NCBI GenBank assembly: GCA_016932715.1
Contig: JAFGCG010000128.1
Location: 1 to 51,896 of the forward strand
From: Anaerolineales bacterium
GTDB lineage: Bacteria > Chloroflexota > Anaerolineae > Anaerolineales > Villigracilaceae
Length of the DNA stretch: 51,896 bases
Reading direction: 5' to 3'
Below are positions 40,930 to 48,812 of the stretch, piece by piece (the first letter of the stretch is position 1; every line of letters begins with the position of its first letter). The notes under the pieces were generated by a model. That model made no database searches. It worked only from the letters and a program-made list of their open reading frames with translations, and was not told the DNA's origin. The translations under genes were made by a program, and so were the position numbers.

Positions 40930-41745
40930 TCATCCAGTTACTCGATTCTCGATCTTCAACGCGCCAACCTGGATCGAAACAAGATCCTCAGGCTGCAGCG
41001 TGAAGTCATTACCCGGCACGAGACAGGTCCCGGTCATCAGGAAGACTCCCTGTGGAAAATAGAGTTCACAGGTCAGGTACTCGACCAGTTCTGATAACGC
41101 GCGTTTCATCGTCGCGGTGGTGGTTTCGCCTGCAAAGATCGTTTCATCCCGGCGTTGGATTTCCAGTCGAATCAGGATGTCTTGGATCTCCTCAGGCTCG
41201 CAAAGCAGGATGCCATGTCCGAGCGCGCACGAGCCGTTGTAGACTTTTGCCTGCGGCAGGTAGAGCGGGTTCTCGCCTTCGATATCGCGGGAGGAAACAT
41301 CGTTCCCGGCGCAGTAGCCGACGATCTCGCCCTGGCGGTTGATCACCAGCACGAGTTCCGGCTCGGGCACGTTCCAGCGGCTGTCCGCGCGGATGCGGAT
41401 CGGGGTTCCGCTCCCAGCCACGCGCCAGCCTGACGACTTGAAGAACAGTTCGGGACGCGCGGCTTCGTAGACGCGGTCGTACATGTCCGCCACGGTCGAT
41501 TCGAGGCGGCGCGCCTCGCGGCTCCGCAAATACGTGACACCCGCCGCCCAGACCTCCTGCCCGGGGTCGATCGGCGCGACTTCCTCGCCGACCGCGGATT
41601 CCCCTATCGGTAATGTCTCGAGCAGCCCGAGCATGTTCTCGCGCGGCAGTTCGAGCAGCGTGCCCAGGTTAAAACTCGGCGGCAGGAAGGAACCCGCCAC
41701 TGCCCAGCGCACACCTGCTGTCGTTTTATGTTTTGTAAGTAACAT
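40930..41745 (-). CDS. Fumarylacetoacetate hydrolase family protein, probable keto-deoxy-sugar-acid dehydratase
   Basis: The 271-residue protein carries the FAH fold: [89 protein letters not shown], with the E-x-E and D metal ligands. The wording [11 protein letters not shown] is like 2-keto-3-deoxy-D-arabinonate dehydratases that make 2-oxoglutarate semialdehyde in the Weimberg route. Its ATG overlaps the dehydratase stop by one base (TGATG), with GGGAG upstream. An upstream TTG (41748) is also possible. Together with the xylonate-type dehydratase it could convert pentonate to 2-oxoglutarate semialdehyde. Confidence 0.85.
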   Translation of the reverse strand: MLLTKHKTTAGVRWAVAGSFLPPSFNLGTLLELPRENMLGLLETLPIGESAVGEEVAPIDPGQEVWAAGVTYLRSREARRLESTVADMYDRVYEAARPELFFKSSGWRVAGSGTPIRIRADSRWNVPEPELVLVINRQGEIVGYCAGNDVSSRDIEGENPLYLPQAKVYNGSCALGHGILLCEPEEIQDILIRLEIQRRDETIFAGETTTATMKRALSELVEYLTCELYFPQGVFLMTGTCLVPGNDFTLQPEDLVSIQVGALKIENRVTG

Positions 41746-43697
41746 CAAATATCTCCCAGTTTCTCGATGATTTTATCCACATCATAGACACAGCCGCCCC
41801 ATGTCCCGCCGCTGATGTTTTGCAGGGCAGCCCACAGGCGCGTATCCTCCGGCAGGTCGGGATTCGGCTTCAGGTCCGGGTGGAGCGGACGCGCGGCTAA
41901 AACCCGCGCGCCTTCGTCTGCCTCGAAACGTTGCTCGCCTTCACCCACCAGGTCGATCCGCCCGGAAAGCTCGCCGCGATCCACAATGATTTGAACGAGG
42001 TCGCCGTCACGGACACGTCCCAGTGGACCGCCCGCCAGCGCCTCCGGTCCCACATGACCGATGCAGGCGCCGGTGCTCACACCGCTGAAGCGCGCGTCGG
42101 TGATCAGCGCGATGCTTTTGCCCTCCGGCAGGTAACGCAACGCGGAAGTGAGTTGATACGTTTCCTCCATGCCGGTCCCCATGGGACCGCAGCCGATCAA
42201 CACGATCACATCCCCCGCTCTGACAGGATGTTCGCTCAAGCCTTTGACCGCCGCGATGGCTGCCCGTTCGCTGGTGAACACGCGCGCCGGACCGGTCTTG
42301 CGATAGACGCCGTCCGCATCGACCACGCTCGGGTCGAGCGCCGTGCTCTTGATGATCGCGCCCTGCGGTGCGAGGTTGCCCCTCAGGAAAGAAACCGTGC
42401 CGGTCAGGCCGCGCGCGCCTGCCTTTGCCGGAGCCATGATCACATCGTCCGGGTCGACGCCGTCGAGCGCCTGGAGGCGTTCGCGCAGTTTTTGACGGCG
42501 TTCACTTTGCTCCCATTCCGCGAGGGATTGGCCGAGCGTGGTCCCGTTCACGGTGCGAGCGTCCAGGCGCAGCAACCCCAGCTCACGCAAGTGCAGCATC
42601 ACCTCGGGCACGCCTCCCGCGAGGAAGACCTGCACGGTGCCGTATCCGACGGGTCCGTTTGGCATCACATCCACGAGGCGCGGCGTCGCGCGATTGATCT
42701 TCATCCAATCTTCGACCGTTGGGCGCGGCAGCCCCGCGGCGTGTGCAATCGCGGGGATGTGCAGCAGCAAATTCGTACTGCCGCCAAACGCCGCGTGCGT
42801 CACCAGGGCATTGTGCAGCGAATCTTCTGTGAGGATGTCGCTCATCGTGATCTTTTGCGCTTCCATCTCGACCAGGGCTCGGGCGGAACGCCGCGCCATG
42901 TCCAGCCAGATTGCCTGCCCCGAGGGCGCCAAGGCCGAGTGCGTGACCGACGACCCCAGCGCCTCCGCCACCACCTGAGAGGTCGCCGCCGTGCCGAGGA
43001 ACTGGCAGCCGCCTCCGGGCGAGGCGCACGCCTTGCATCCCAGTTCGGCGGCTTCTTCGAGGGTGAGCAATCCGTGTGCGAAGCGCGCCCCAAGCGACTG
43101 GATCTTGCCGGCGTCCTCGCCCTGCTCCGGCAGCAGCGTGACACCGCCCGGGACGATCACACAAGACAATGACTTCTGTGCGGCGAGCGCCATCATCATT
43201 GCCGGCAGACCCTTGTCGCAGGTGGCGATCCCCAGCACCCCGCGTCGGGTGGGCAGGGAACGGATGAGCCGCCGCAGCACGGTCGCCGCGTCGTTGCGGT
43301 AGGCAAGACTGTCCATCATGCCCGGCGTCCCCTGAGTCCGCCCATCGCAGGGATCGCTGACGAATCCGGCGAAAGGAATCACATCCAGCCGCTGCAATTC
43401 TTCGGCGGCGGCCTGCACCAGCAAGCCGACCTCCCAGTGACCGGTGTGATAACCGAGTGCAATCGGCCTACCGTCCGGGGCGCGGACGCCGCCCTGGGTG
43501 CTGAGGATCAGGAACTCGTTCTTCCCCAATTGATCGGGGCGCCAGCCCATAGCTGCGTCCTGTGTCCAGCCGAAGACGTTTCCGCTGGCCGTGTCGCGCA
43601 GCCAGTCGGCTTCCAGTGGCAGGCGTCCCGGCGGGCCGGAGGCGTGCGTCTTGACATCGGATAAACTTTGATCGAATGTTTCCAGGGGTGGTTTCAT
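41745..43697 (-). CDS. IlvD/EDD-family dehydratase, YjhG/YagF-like D-xylonate dehydratase
   Basis: The 650-residue enzyme is close in length to E. coli YjhG/YagF (about 655). Iron-sulphur cluster cysteines are seen in [36 protein letters not shown] and [18 protein letters not shown]. Substrate motifs include [23 protein letters not shown] and, near the end, [20 protein letters not shown]. It should remove water from a pentonate such as D-xylonate to give 2-keto-3-deoxypentonate, the substrate of the FAH-type enzyme encoded next. No xylose dehydrogenase is in the window. TATAAT (43704-43709) lies 6 nt before the ATG. Confidence 0.9.
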   Translation of the reverse strand: MKPPLETFDQSLSDVKTHASGPPGRLPLEADWLRDTASGNVFGWTQDAAMGWRPDQLGKNEFLILSTQGGVRAPDGRPIALGYHTGHWEVGLLVQAAAEELQRLDVIPFAGFVSDPCDGRTQGTPGMMDSLAYRNDAATVLRRLIRSLPTRRGVLGIATCDKGLPAMMMALAAQKSLSCVIVPGGVTLLPEQGEDAGKIQSLGARFAHGLLTLEEAAELGCKACASPGGGCQFLGTAATSQVVAEALGSSVTHSALAPSGQAIWLDMARRSARALVEMEAQKITMSDILTEDSLHNALVTHAAFGGSTNLLLHIPAIAHAAGLPRPTVEDWMKINRATPRLVDVMPNGPVGYGTVQVFLAGGVPEVMLHLRELGLLRLDARTVNGTTLGQSLAEWEQSERRQKLRERLQALDGVDPDDVIMAPAKAGARGLTGTVSFLRGNLAPQGAIIKSTALDPSVVDADGVYRKTGPARVFTSERAAIAAVKGLSEHPVRAGDVIVLIGCGPMGTGMEETYQLTSALRYLPEGKSIALITDARFSGVSTGACIGHVGPEALAGGPLGRVRDGDLVQIIVDRGELSGRIDLVGEGEQRFEADEGARVLAARPLHPDLKPNPDLPEDTRLWAALQNISGGTWGGCVYDVDKIIEKLGDI

Positions 43698-43810
43698 AGG
43701 TCGATTATAAATGGCGAACAGCAGGACAAAGAGTGATTTATGAGAGAACAGCTAAAATAGGGGAGTGGCTAACAGAATGGGCTACGTGTTTTCTCACCAC
43801 GGAGAATACA

Positions 43811-43841
43811 CACCTGCCCCGGGTGCAGGTGCCGGGGGAGT
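43811..43841. repeat. Nested CACCTGC hairpin, variant of the 34581 unit
   Basis: CACCTGC-CCCGGGT-GCAGGTG-CCGGGGGAGT differs from the 34581 unit by a paired change (T-A to C-G) that keeps the stem. It too sits within a CACCACGG-type repeat, so the unit seems to have moved or been kept as a folded element. Confidence 0.7.
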
Positions 43842-43892
43842 TCACAGAGATTTTTAGGCTCTACCGTTTTTAACGGGAAGTCTCCAGACCTC

Positions 43893-43960
43893 AGCCGCGA
43901 ATTTCGCGAATTGGCACGAATTTTTAAAACTTTTCGCGAAAATTCGCGTGAATTTGTGGC
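43893..43960. repeat. GCGAATTCGCG-type dispersed repeat
   Basis: AGCCGCGAATTTCGCGAATT, followed by TTCGCGAAAATTCGCGTGAA, is an opposed pair of the same words as at 28130-28193. The two halves can pair. Confidence 0.7.
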
Positions 43961-44139
43961 AAAGTAACCGTGAGCCTTGGCTTCGTCCCGCCCAAAACCG
44001 GAGAGCCGATTTTTAAAAGGTTTTCTCCGTGTTCTCAGTGCACTCCGTGGTGAAAGTATTGGGCAAGCCACCCAATTAGCCACTCTCTAAAATAGTGGGT
44101 GCGCTTTGTTATCCCTTTTCTATGGTAGAAACAGGGGAA

Positions 44140-44167
44140 TTGTATTTTTTGTTTGCTGACCTATAAT
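44140..44167 (+). promoter_or_regulatory. Promoter of the SGNH-like exoprotein gene
   Basis: TTGTAT (44140-44145) and TATAAT (44162-44167) are 16 nt apart. The ATG at 44227 has GGGAGG 5-6 nt ahead. The leader is about 53 nt. Confidence 0.65.
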
Positions 44168-44226
44168 GGAAGCAGAATAAATCAATTTTGAGTGCGATTG
44201 TCGTTGTTGTGACCTGGGAGGGTCTT

Positions 44227-45864
44227 ATGAAAACATGGATCAAGCTCGTACCCTTCGTAGCGGGGATTCTTTTGATTAGCGTTGCTGCAAGCCCGGTTCC
44301 ACTCCAGGCAGGCGACAATCCGAACCCACCTGAAGAAACTGTCAAATTAATATTCATCCACCATTCCACGGGTGAGAATTGGCTGACCGATGGTTATGGA
44401 AATTTGGGGCAGACGCTCGACGAGAATAATTACTTCGTCAGCGATACCAATTATGGCTGGGGACCCGACGCCATCGGTGACCGCACGGACATTCCCAACT
44501 GGACGGAATGGTTTGCGAGTGGAAGTACACCCACCTACATGGAGGCGCTGCTCAGCGAGAACAGCCAGAACTCTTCGTACACGCGCACCGTTTCCGACCC
44601 GGGCGGGCAAAATGAGATCATCATGTTCAAGTCCTGTTTCCCCAATTCCGCCCTGGAAGGCAACCCGAACGATCCGCCGAACCCCGAAGGCGAGCTGACG
44701 GTGGGCCATGCAAAGTATGTCTATAATGAAATCCTGAAAACGTTTGCCACGCGTCCCGACAAGCTTTTTGTTGTCGTTACCGCGCCGCCGCTCTCCGACC
44801 CGACCTACGCGGACAACGCGCGCGCCTTCAATCAGTGGCTGGTGAACGACTGGTTGAGCGAGAACAATTACAGCCTCAATAATGTTTTCGTCTTCGATTT
44901 CTATAACATATTGACAGGCCCCGACGGGCATCATCGTTACAGCAGCGGGCAAATTGAACATAGCCTCGGCGGACGGAATACACTTTACTATCCTTCGGGC
45001 GATGACCATCCTTCTGAGGAGGGAAGCCGCAAGGCGACTGAAGAATTCATCCCCTTGCTGAATATCTTTTATCATCGCTGGAAGGAAAATGCGCCGGCTC
45101 AACCTCAACCGGGACCGGTGGATGCTACCGAAGCCCCGGCGGACTCTCAGCCGGCACCTTCTTCTGCTTCCGGCTGGATCGATGACTTCGACTCCAATAG
45201 CCTTCCCAAGTCAGCCCCCTGGGAGGGGTTCCGCGACGAAGCGACCTCCACTTCCCTGACGTGCAAGGTGGAGGCGGGGACCGGCCGTCTCGGGAACTCC
45301 CTTCATCTTGATTTCGATATCGTCGCGAACAGCTGGGTCACCTGCGCAGCGTTCTTCGAAACCCCGCAGCGTTGGAACGCGGGCGATATGTTGATCTTCT
45401 ACTTCCGTGCCAGCCAGGGTGGTCTGCTCTTCGATGTGGATTTATATACCGGCTCCGCTGAAAACCGTGGGACGTATGTATATACCATCGAGGCTCCTGC
45501 TGCCAGTGCTGCCGATTGGGTCCCGATGGAAATAAACCTGGATGCCTTCCGGCGCGCAAGCTGGGAGGAGAATGCAGATGCCGCGCTCACACCGTCAGAC
45601 CAGATTGTAGGCATGGCTTTTGGCGCCACCACCCCACAGGATGCGCCCAATGCGGGCGAGGTCTGGGTGGATGATATACAATTGTCCGGCGCGGCGGAAG
45701 AACAGCCAGGAGAGGCACCCACGACGGCGCCAGTCGATTCCCAGCCGCCCGCTGAACCGGCACAAGACCAGCCCCAGCGCGGTCCCTCCCTGCCATGCGC
45801 CGGTGGGATTGTGCTGCCGCTGCTCTTCCTGGGTCTCGCCGAATTAAACAGCCGGAAACGATAG
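44227..45864 (+). CDS. Secreted SGNH-like hydrolase with a carbohydrate-binding-type domain and C-terminal anchor
   Basis: The 545-residue protein has a signal peptide (about 1-25), an N-terminal domain with IFIHHSTGENWL (the first block; S in HHSTG), WGPDAIGDRTDI, CFPNSALEG and a final GDDHPSEEGSRK block, which recalls SGNH hydrolases (catalytic D/H pair at DDHPS). After a Pro/Ala linker, about 325-475 forms a beta-sandwich (WIDDFDSNSLPKSAPWEGF, LHLDFDIVANSWVTCAAFF, VWVDDIQLSG) like CIA30/CBM11-type domains. The tail has a Pro/Gln linker, SLPCAGG, one membrane helix (IVLPLLFLGLAEL) and NSRKR, like a cell-surface sorting tag. ATG chosen for its GGGAGG and signal peptide. Confidence 0.8.
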   Translation: MKTWIKLVPFVAGILLISVAASPVPLQAGDNPNPPEETVKLIFIHHSTGENWLTDGYGNLGQTLDENNYFVSDTNYGWGPDAIGDRTDIPNWTEWFASGSTPTYMEALLSENSQNSSYTRTVSDPGGQNEIIMFKSCFPNSALEGNPNDPPNPEGELTVGHAKYVYNEILKTFATRPDKLFVVVTAPPLSDPTYADNARAFNQWLVNDWLSENNYSLNNVFVFDFYNILTGPDGHHRYSSGQIEHSLGGRNTLYYPSGDDHPSEEGSRKATEEFIPLLNIFYHRWKENAPAQPQPGPVDATEAPADSQPAPSSASGWIDDFDSNSLPKSAPWEGFRDEATSTSLTCKVEAGTGRLGNSLHLDFDIVANSWVTCAAFFETPQRWNAGDMLIFYFRASQGGLLFDVDLYTGSAENRGTYVYTIEAPAASAADWVPMEINLDAFRRASWEENADAALTPSDQIVGMAFGATTPQDAPNAGEVWVDDIQLSGAAEEQPGEAPTTAPVDSQPPAEPAQDQPQRGPSLPCAGGIVLPLLFLGLAELNSRKR

Positions 45865-45886
45865 ACCCGGATTGGATAGGGACCCT

Positions 45887-46573
45887 ATGTCTGAGATCAT
45901 GACAACCGTTGTAATTGTAGATGACCATCCCATCGTGCGGGCTGGGATGCGCGCCATCCTGGAAGCCGAAGCGGATATCAACGTCATCGGTGAGGGGACC
46001 AAAGGGGCTGAGGCGCTGCGCCTGGTCGACGATCTCTGCCCGGATGTGCTTGCGCTGGATGTGCAGTTGCCGGACCTGAACGGGCTGGAGGTGACGCGCC
46101 GGCTGCGGGCGCAGGAGCGGAAGACCGCTATCCTCATCCTCACCGCCCATAACGACCAGGAGACCATCTTTGGGCTGCTGGAATCCGGCGCGATCGGGTA
46201 TGTGCTCAAGGATGAGGCGCTGGAAACGCTCGTGAGCGCGGTGCGCGCTGCGGCGCGCGGTGAATCGTGGTTCAGCCCGGCGGTCGCCAGCCAGGTGATG
46301 CGCCGCGCGGTCGCGAATCCCAAGGTGGACTGCCCCGAAATCCTGGACACCCTCACCCCGCGCGAGATCGAGACGCTGCGTCTGCTCGGCCGCGGACTGG
46401 ATAACACTGCCATCGCGCGTAAACTGGTGATCACAAAACGCACCGTGCAGAATCACATCAGCACTATTTATGGGAAGCTGGGAGTCACCTCGCGGACCGA
46501 AGCGATGTTGTATGCCATTCGCCACGGTTTGGCTCAGGTATCTTCAGAAGAGAATACACCTGATGGTTTCTGA
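45887..46573 (+). CDS. NarL/FixJ-family response regulator
   Basis: The 228-residue protein has a receiver at about 6-122 (D12/D13, phosphoacceptor D58 in VLALDVQLPD, lysine in GYVLKDEA) and a LuxR HTH (about 160-218; LTPREIETLRLLGRGLDNTAIARKL, TVQNHISTIYGKLGVTSR). Start ATG at 45887 is favoured over a TTG at 45872. The next gene, a HisKA_3 kinase, begins 11 nt inside its 3' end (46563), so the two form a coupled pair. It follows the SGNH-like gene by 22 nt. Confidence 0.94.
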   Translation: MSEIMTTVVIVDDHPIVRAGMRAILEAEADINVIGEGTKGAEALRLVDDLCPDVLALDVQLPDLNGLEVTRRLRAQERKTAILILTAHNDQETIFGLLESGAIGYVLKDEALETLVSAVRAAARGESWFSPAVASQVMRRAVANPKVDCPEILDTLTPREIETLRLLGRGLDNTAIARKLVITKRTVQNHISTIYGKLGVTSRTEAMLYAIRHGLAQVSSEENTPDGF

Positions 46574-48812
46574 GAAGAACGCCTGGAGTTCCATCTGGGG
46601 GGGCGTACTTGCATTTCTAATCCTGGTTGTGCCGGCTTTGGTGGGATATGACCTGTATTTGCAGTGGCACGCGCCTACCATGGATTTTTATCTGGATCGT
46701 CCCGGCTCTTCCATCGTACATAGTGTCCTGCCTGGAGGCCATGCGGAAGCCGCCGGCCTGCAGGCGGGTGATGTCATCCTGACGGTGGATGACACACCTT
46801 TTCGTCTTTGGTACGCACCCGAAATCGGACAGACCCATATTTTGAAAATCGAACGTCAGGGCTGGCAGCTTTCTCTGACTGTGCCGGCTGTGCGCCTTCT
46901 TCAGGTTAATACCCTGGCTCTGGGGAGCGCGATCCTTGTGGCGCTGGCTTTTTGGGGAATTGGGACACTGTTGTTTTTGCGCCGCTTTTGGCATTCAGAG
47001 ATCCGTTTGCTTTTTTTGATAACGCAAACGATTGCCGTTACGGTTTTATTCCCGTTATCCTATCAGGAGCCCTGGATTTCCCCGCCCGGGCTTCTTGCTT
47101 TCAGTGTTGGTGGATTAAATCTGGCGGCTGCTCTACTCCTGCACTACGCGCTCATATCGCCGGTGAAGCTGGGCAATCCTCGCCGGCGAACCCGGGGATT
47201 GATTCCGGTTTATTCGCTGGTACCGGTCCTTTTTGGGGTGTGGTTGTTCAATAACCAGCTTGGGCTGCAATTGACTGCGGTCTTTTTCAGCCTTGTGGTC
47301 ACGGCGGCGATCGTGTTCACGATCTATGGCTATCGATACCGCTCCCCTCCGGATGACCGGCGCCGTACGCGTGTCATCGTCTTTGGCGCATTGATCGCCA
47401 CCACACCCATTGTTCTGCTTTACGTACTGTCGACGGTTTTCAATTCTCTTGATGTGATCCCGGAGTGGCTGGCGGGCTTATCCCTGATCATTGCGCCTGT
47501 GAGTTACTTGTATGCGACCTTACGGTATAACCTGTTTGGGATCGACCGCCTGATCAATCGCACACTGGTCTATGCTTTCCTGTCGTTCGGAATCTTTGGC
47601 GTTTACCTGGGACCTTATTTATTTCTTTACCAATCCCTGCCGGATGAACTATTCATTCAGCTGGTTTTCATTTTCGTGTTGACCTTATGGGTTGGATGGA
47701 CCTTTGACTGGATGCGGGTGCGTGCCCAACGCCTGGTGGATCAGCTCTTCTATGGCGGCTGGTACGATTATCCGGGTGTTGTCGAGATGATCAGCGCGGC
47801 TCTGGCTCGCAGCAGCTCGCGTGAACAAATTTTCAACGTGCTGACCAATCAGGTTTCCAGCCTGATGCGGTTAAGCAGTTCCTATCTGTGGATCGGCGAT
47901 TCGAATTCTACATTTCCCGCCGCGCCAGCCGCGCAGGTACAAGCCCGCTTTCGGTTCAAGTTTCAAAGCGATATCCCTGCACAATGGACAGTAGGCTTAC
48001 ATCAGGACGGCGATGATCTATCGGATACGGATCATCGCATTCTTCGTACGCTGGCAGAGCAGGCTGAAATCGCCCTGAACAACGCCTTTTTGATCGAAGC
48101 CCTGCGAGGTCAATTGGAGGAGATTCGTGCCAGCCGGGAGGCTTTGTCTCAGACCCAGCACCAGTTGCTCCGCTCGCGTGAGGAGGAGCGGGCACGCCTG
48201 GCGCGTGATCTGCATGACAGCCCCATCCAATCCCTGGTCGGCTTGAACATACAACTGGGCTTGCTTTTGAATTCGAAAGATCTTAATCTTTCTACTGGAG
48301 AATCTCTCAAGGAGATGCGCTTTGAAGTGCGCCGGCTTTCCTCTGAATTGCGCCAGGTCTGTGCCGAATTGCGCCCGCCCATGCTGGATACGCTGGGTCT
48401 GGGTGCTGCTTTGCGCACTCTGGTGACGGAATGGTCCGACCAAAACGCGGTGGAGACGCGACTCGATGTATCTCCCGATGCCGCGTTGCGCTCCTTGCCC
48501 GGAGAGGTGGCGGTCAATTTCTATCGAGTAGCGCAGGAGGCATTGAGCAACATTAGCAAACATGCCCAGGCGCGGCACGTGGACATCTCCCTGCTCTGCG
48601 AAGAAGACCAGCTCATGATGACGATTCAGGATGACGGGCTTGGCTTTCGTGCTCCCGGTACACTGCATGACCTGACCGCGCAAAGTCATTTCGGCCTGGC
48701 TGGCATGCGCGAACGGATCGGCCTGATCGGCGGGGAATGGTCGCTCACGTCAACGCCCGGGCATGGAACGATCGTCCGTGTGAACTGGCGCGCGGAAGGA
48801 ACAAAACGATGA
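46563..48812 (+). CDS. Membrane histidine kinase with an extracytoplasmic PDZ domain
   Basis: The 749-residue kinase starts with a membrane helix (about 12-32, FLILVVPALVGYDLYL), then a PDZ domain (about 48-120; SIVHSVLPGGHAEAAGLQAGDVILTVDD), a group of further helices (about 125-330), a linker with a GAF-like region (about 400-530), a HisKA_3 domain with the active histidine in ARDLHDSPIQS, and HATPase (NISKHAQARHVDIS, DDGLGF, GMRERIGLIGG). A PDZ domain in a sensor kinase is uncommon; PDZ domains usually bind C-terminal peptides, so it may sense exported protein ends. The ATG at 46563 overlaps the regulator gene; its stop overlaps the next gene by 4 nt. Confidence 0.93.
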   Translation: MVSEKNAWSSIWGGVLAFLILVVPALVGYDLYLQWHAPTMDFYLDRPGSSIVHSVLPGGHAEAAGLQAGDVILTVDDTPFRLWYAPEIGQTHILKIERQGWQLSLTVPAVRLLQVNTLALGSAILVALAFWGIGTLLFLRRFWHSEIRLLFLITQTIAVTVLFPLSYQEPWISPPGLLAFSVGGLNLAAALLLHYALISPVKLGNPRRRTRGLIPVYSLVPVLFGVWLFNNQLGLQLTAVFFSLVVTAAIVFTIYGYRYRSPPDDRRRTRVIVFGALIATTPIVLLYVLSTVFNSLDVIPEWLAGLSLIIAPVSYLYATLRYNLFGIDRLINRTLVYAFLSFGIFGVYLGPYLFLYQSLPDELFIQLVFIFVLTLWVGWTFDWMRVRAQRLVDQLFYGGWYDYPGVVEMISAALARSSSREQIFNVLTNQVSSLMRLSSSYLWIGDSNSTFPAAPAAQVQARFRFKFQSDIPAQWTVGLHQDGDDLSDTDHRILRTLAEQAEIALNNAFLIEALRGQLEEIRASREALSQTQHQLLRSREEERARLARDLHDSPIQSLVGLNIQLGLLLNSKDLNLSTGESLKEMRFEVRRLSSELRQVCAELRPPMLDTLGLGAALRTLVTEWSDQNAVETRLDVSPDAALRSLPGEVAVNFYRVAQEALSNISKHAQARHVDISLLCEEDQLMMTIQDDGLGFRAPGTLHDLTAQSHFGLAGMRERIGLIGGEWSLTSTPGHGTIVRVNWRAEGTKR

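Larger units (their letters stand above)
43698..44226. other. Divergent intergenic region of 529 nt with repeats
   Basis: No gene is supported. The left edge has the leaderless-type TATAAT (43704-43709) of the dehydratase; the middle holds CACCACGGAG words, the nested CACCTGC hairpin (43811-43841), GCGAATTCGCG words (43893-43960) and a reversed CACTCCGTGGTG (44039-44050); the right edge has a promoter at 44140-44167. A 104-residue ORF on the minus strand crosses these repeats and is not considered real. Confidence 0.75.

Noticed and set aside
41931..43172. Plus-strand ORF of 413 residues
   Set aside because: Antisense to the YjhG-type dehydratase, Arg/His-rich, with no recognisable domain.
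43769..44083. Minus-strand ORF of 104 residues in the gap before the SGNH-like gene
   Set aside because: It is made of dispersed repeats (CACGG and GCGAATT words) and has no ribosome site.
45587..46525. Minus-strand ORF of 312 residues
   Set aside because: Antisense to the end of the SGNH-like gene and the LuxR regulator, both well supported.
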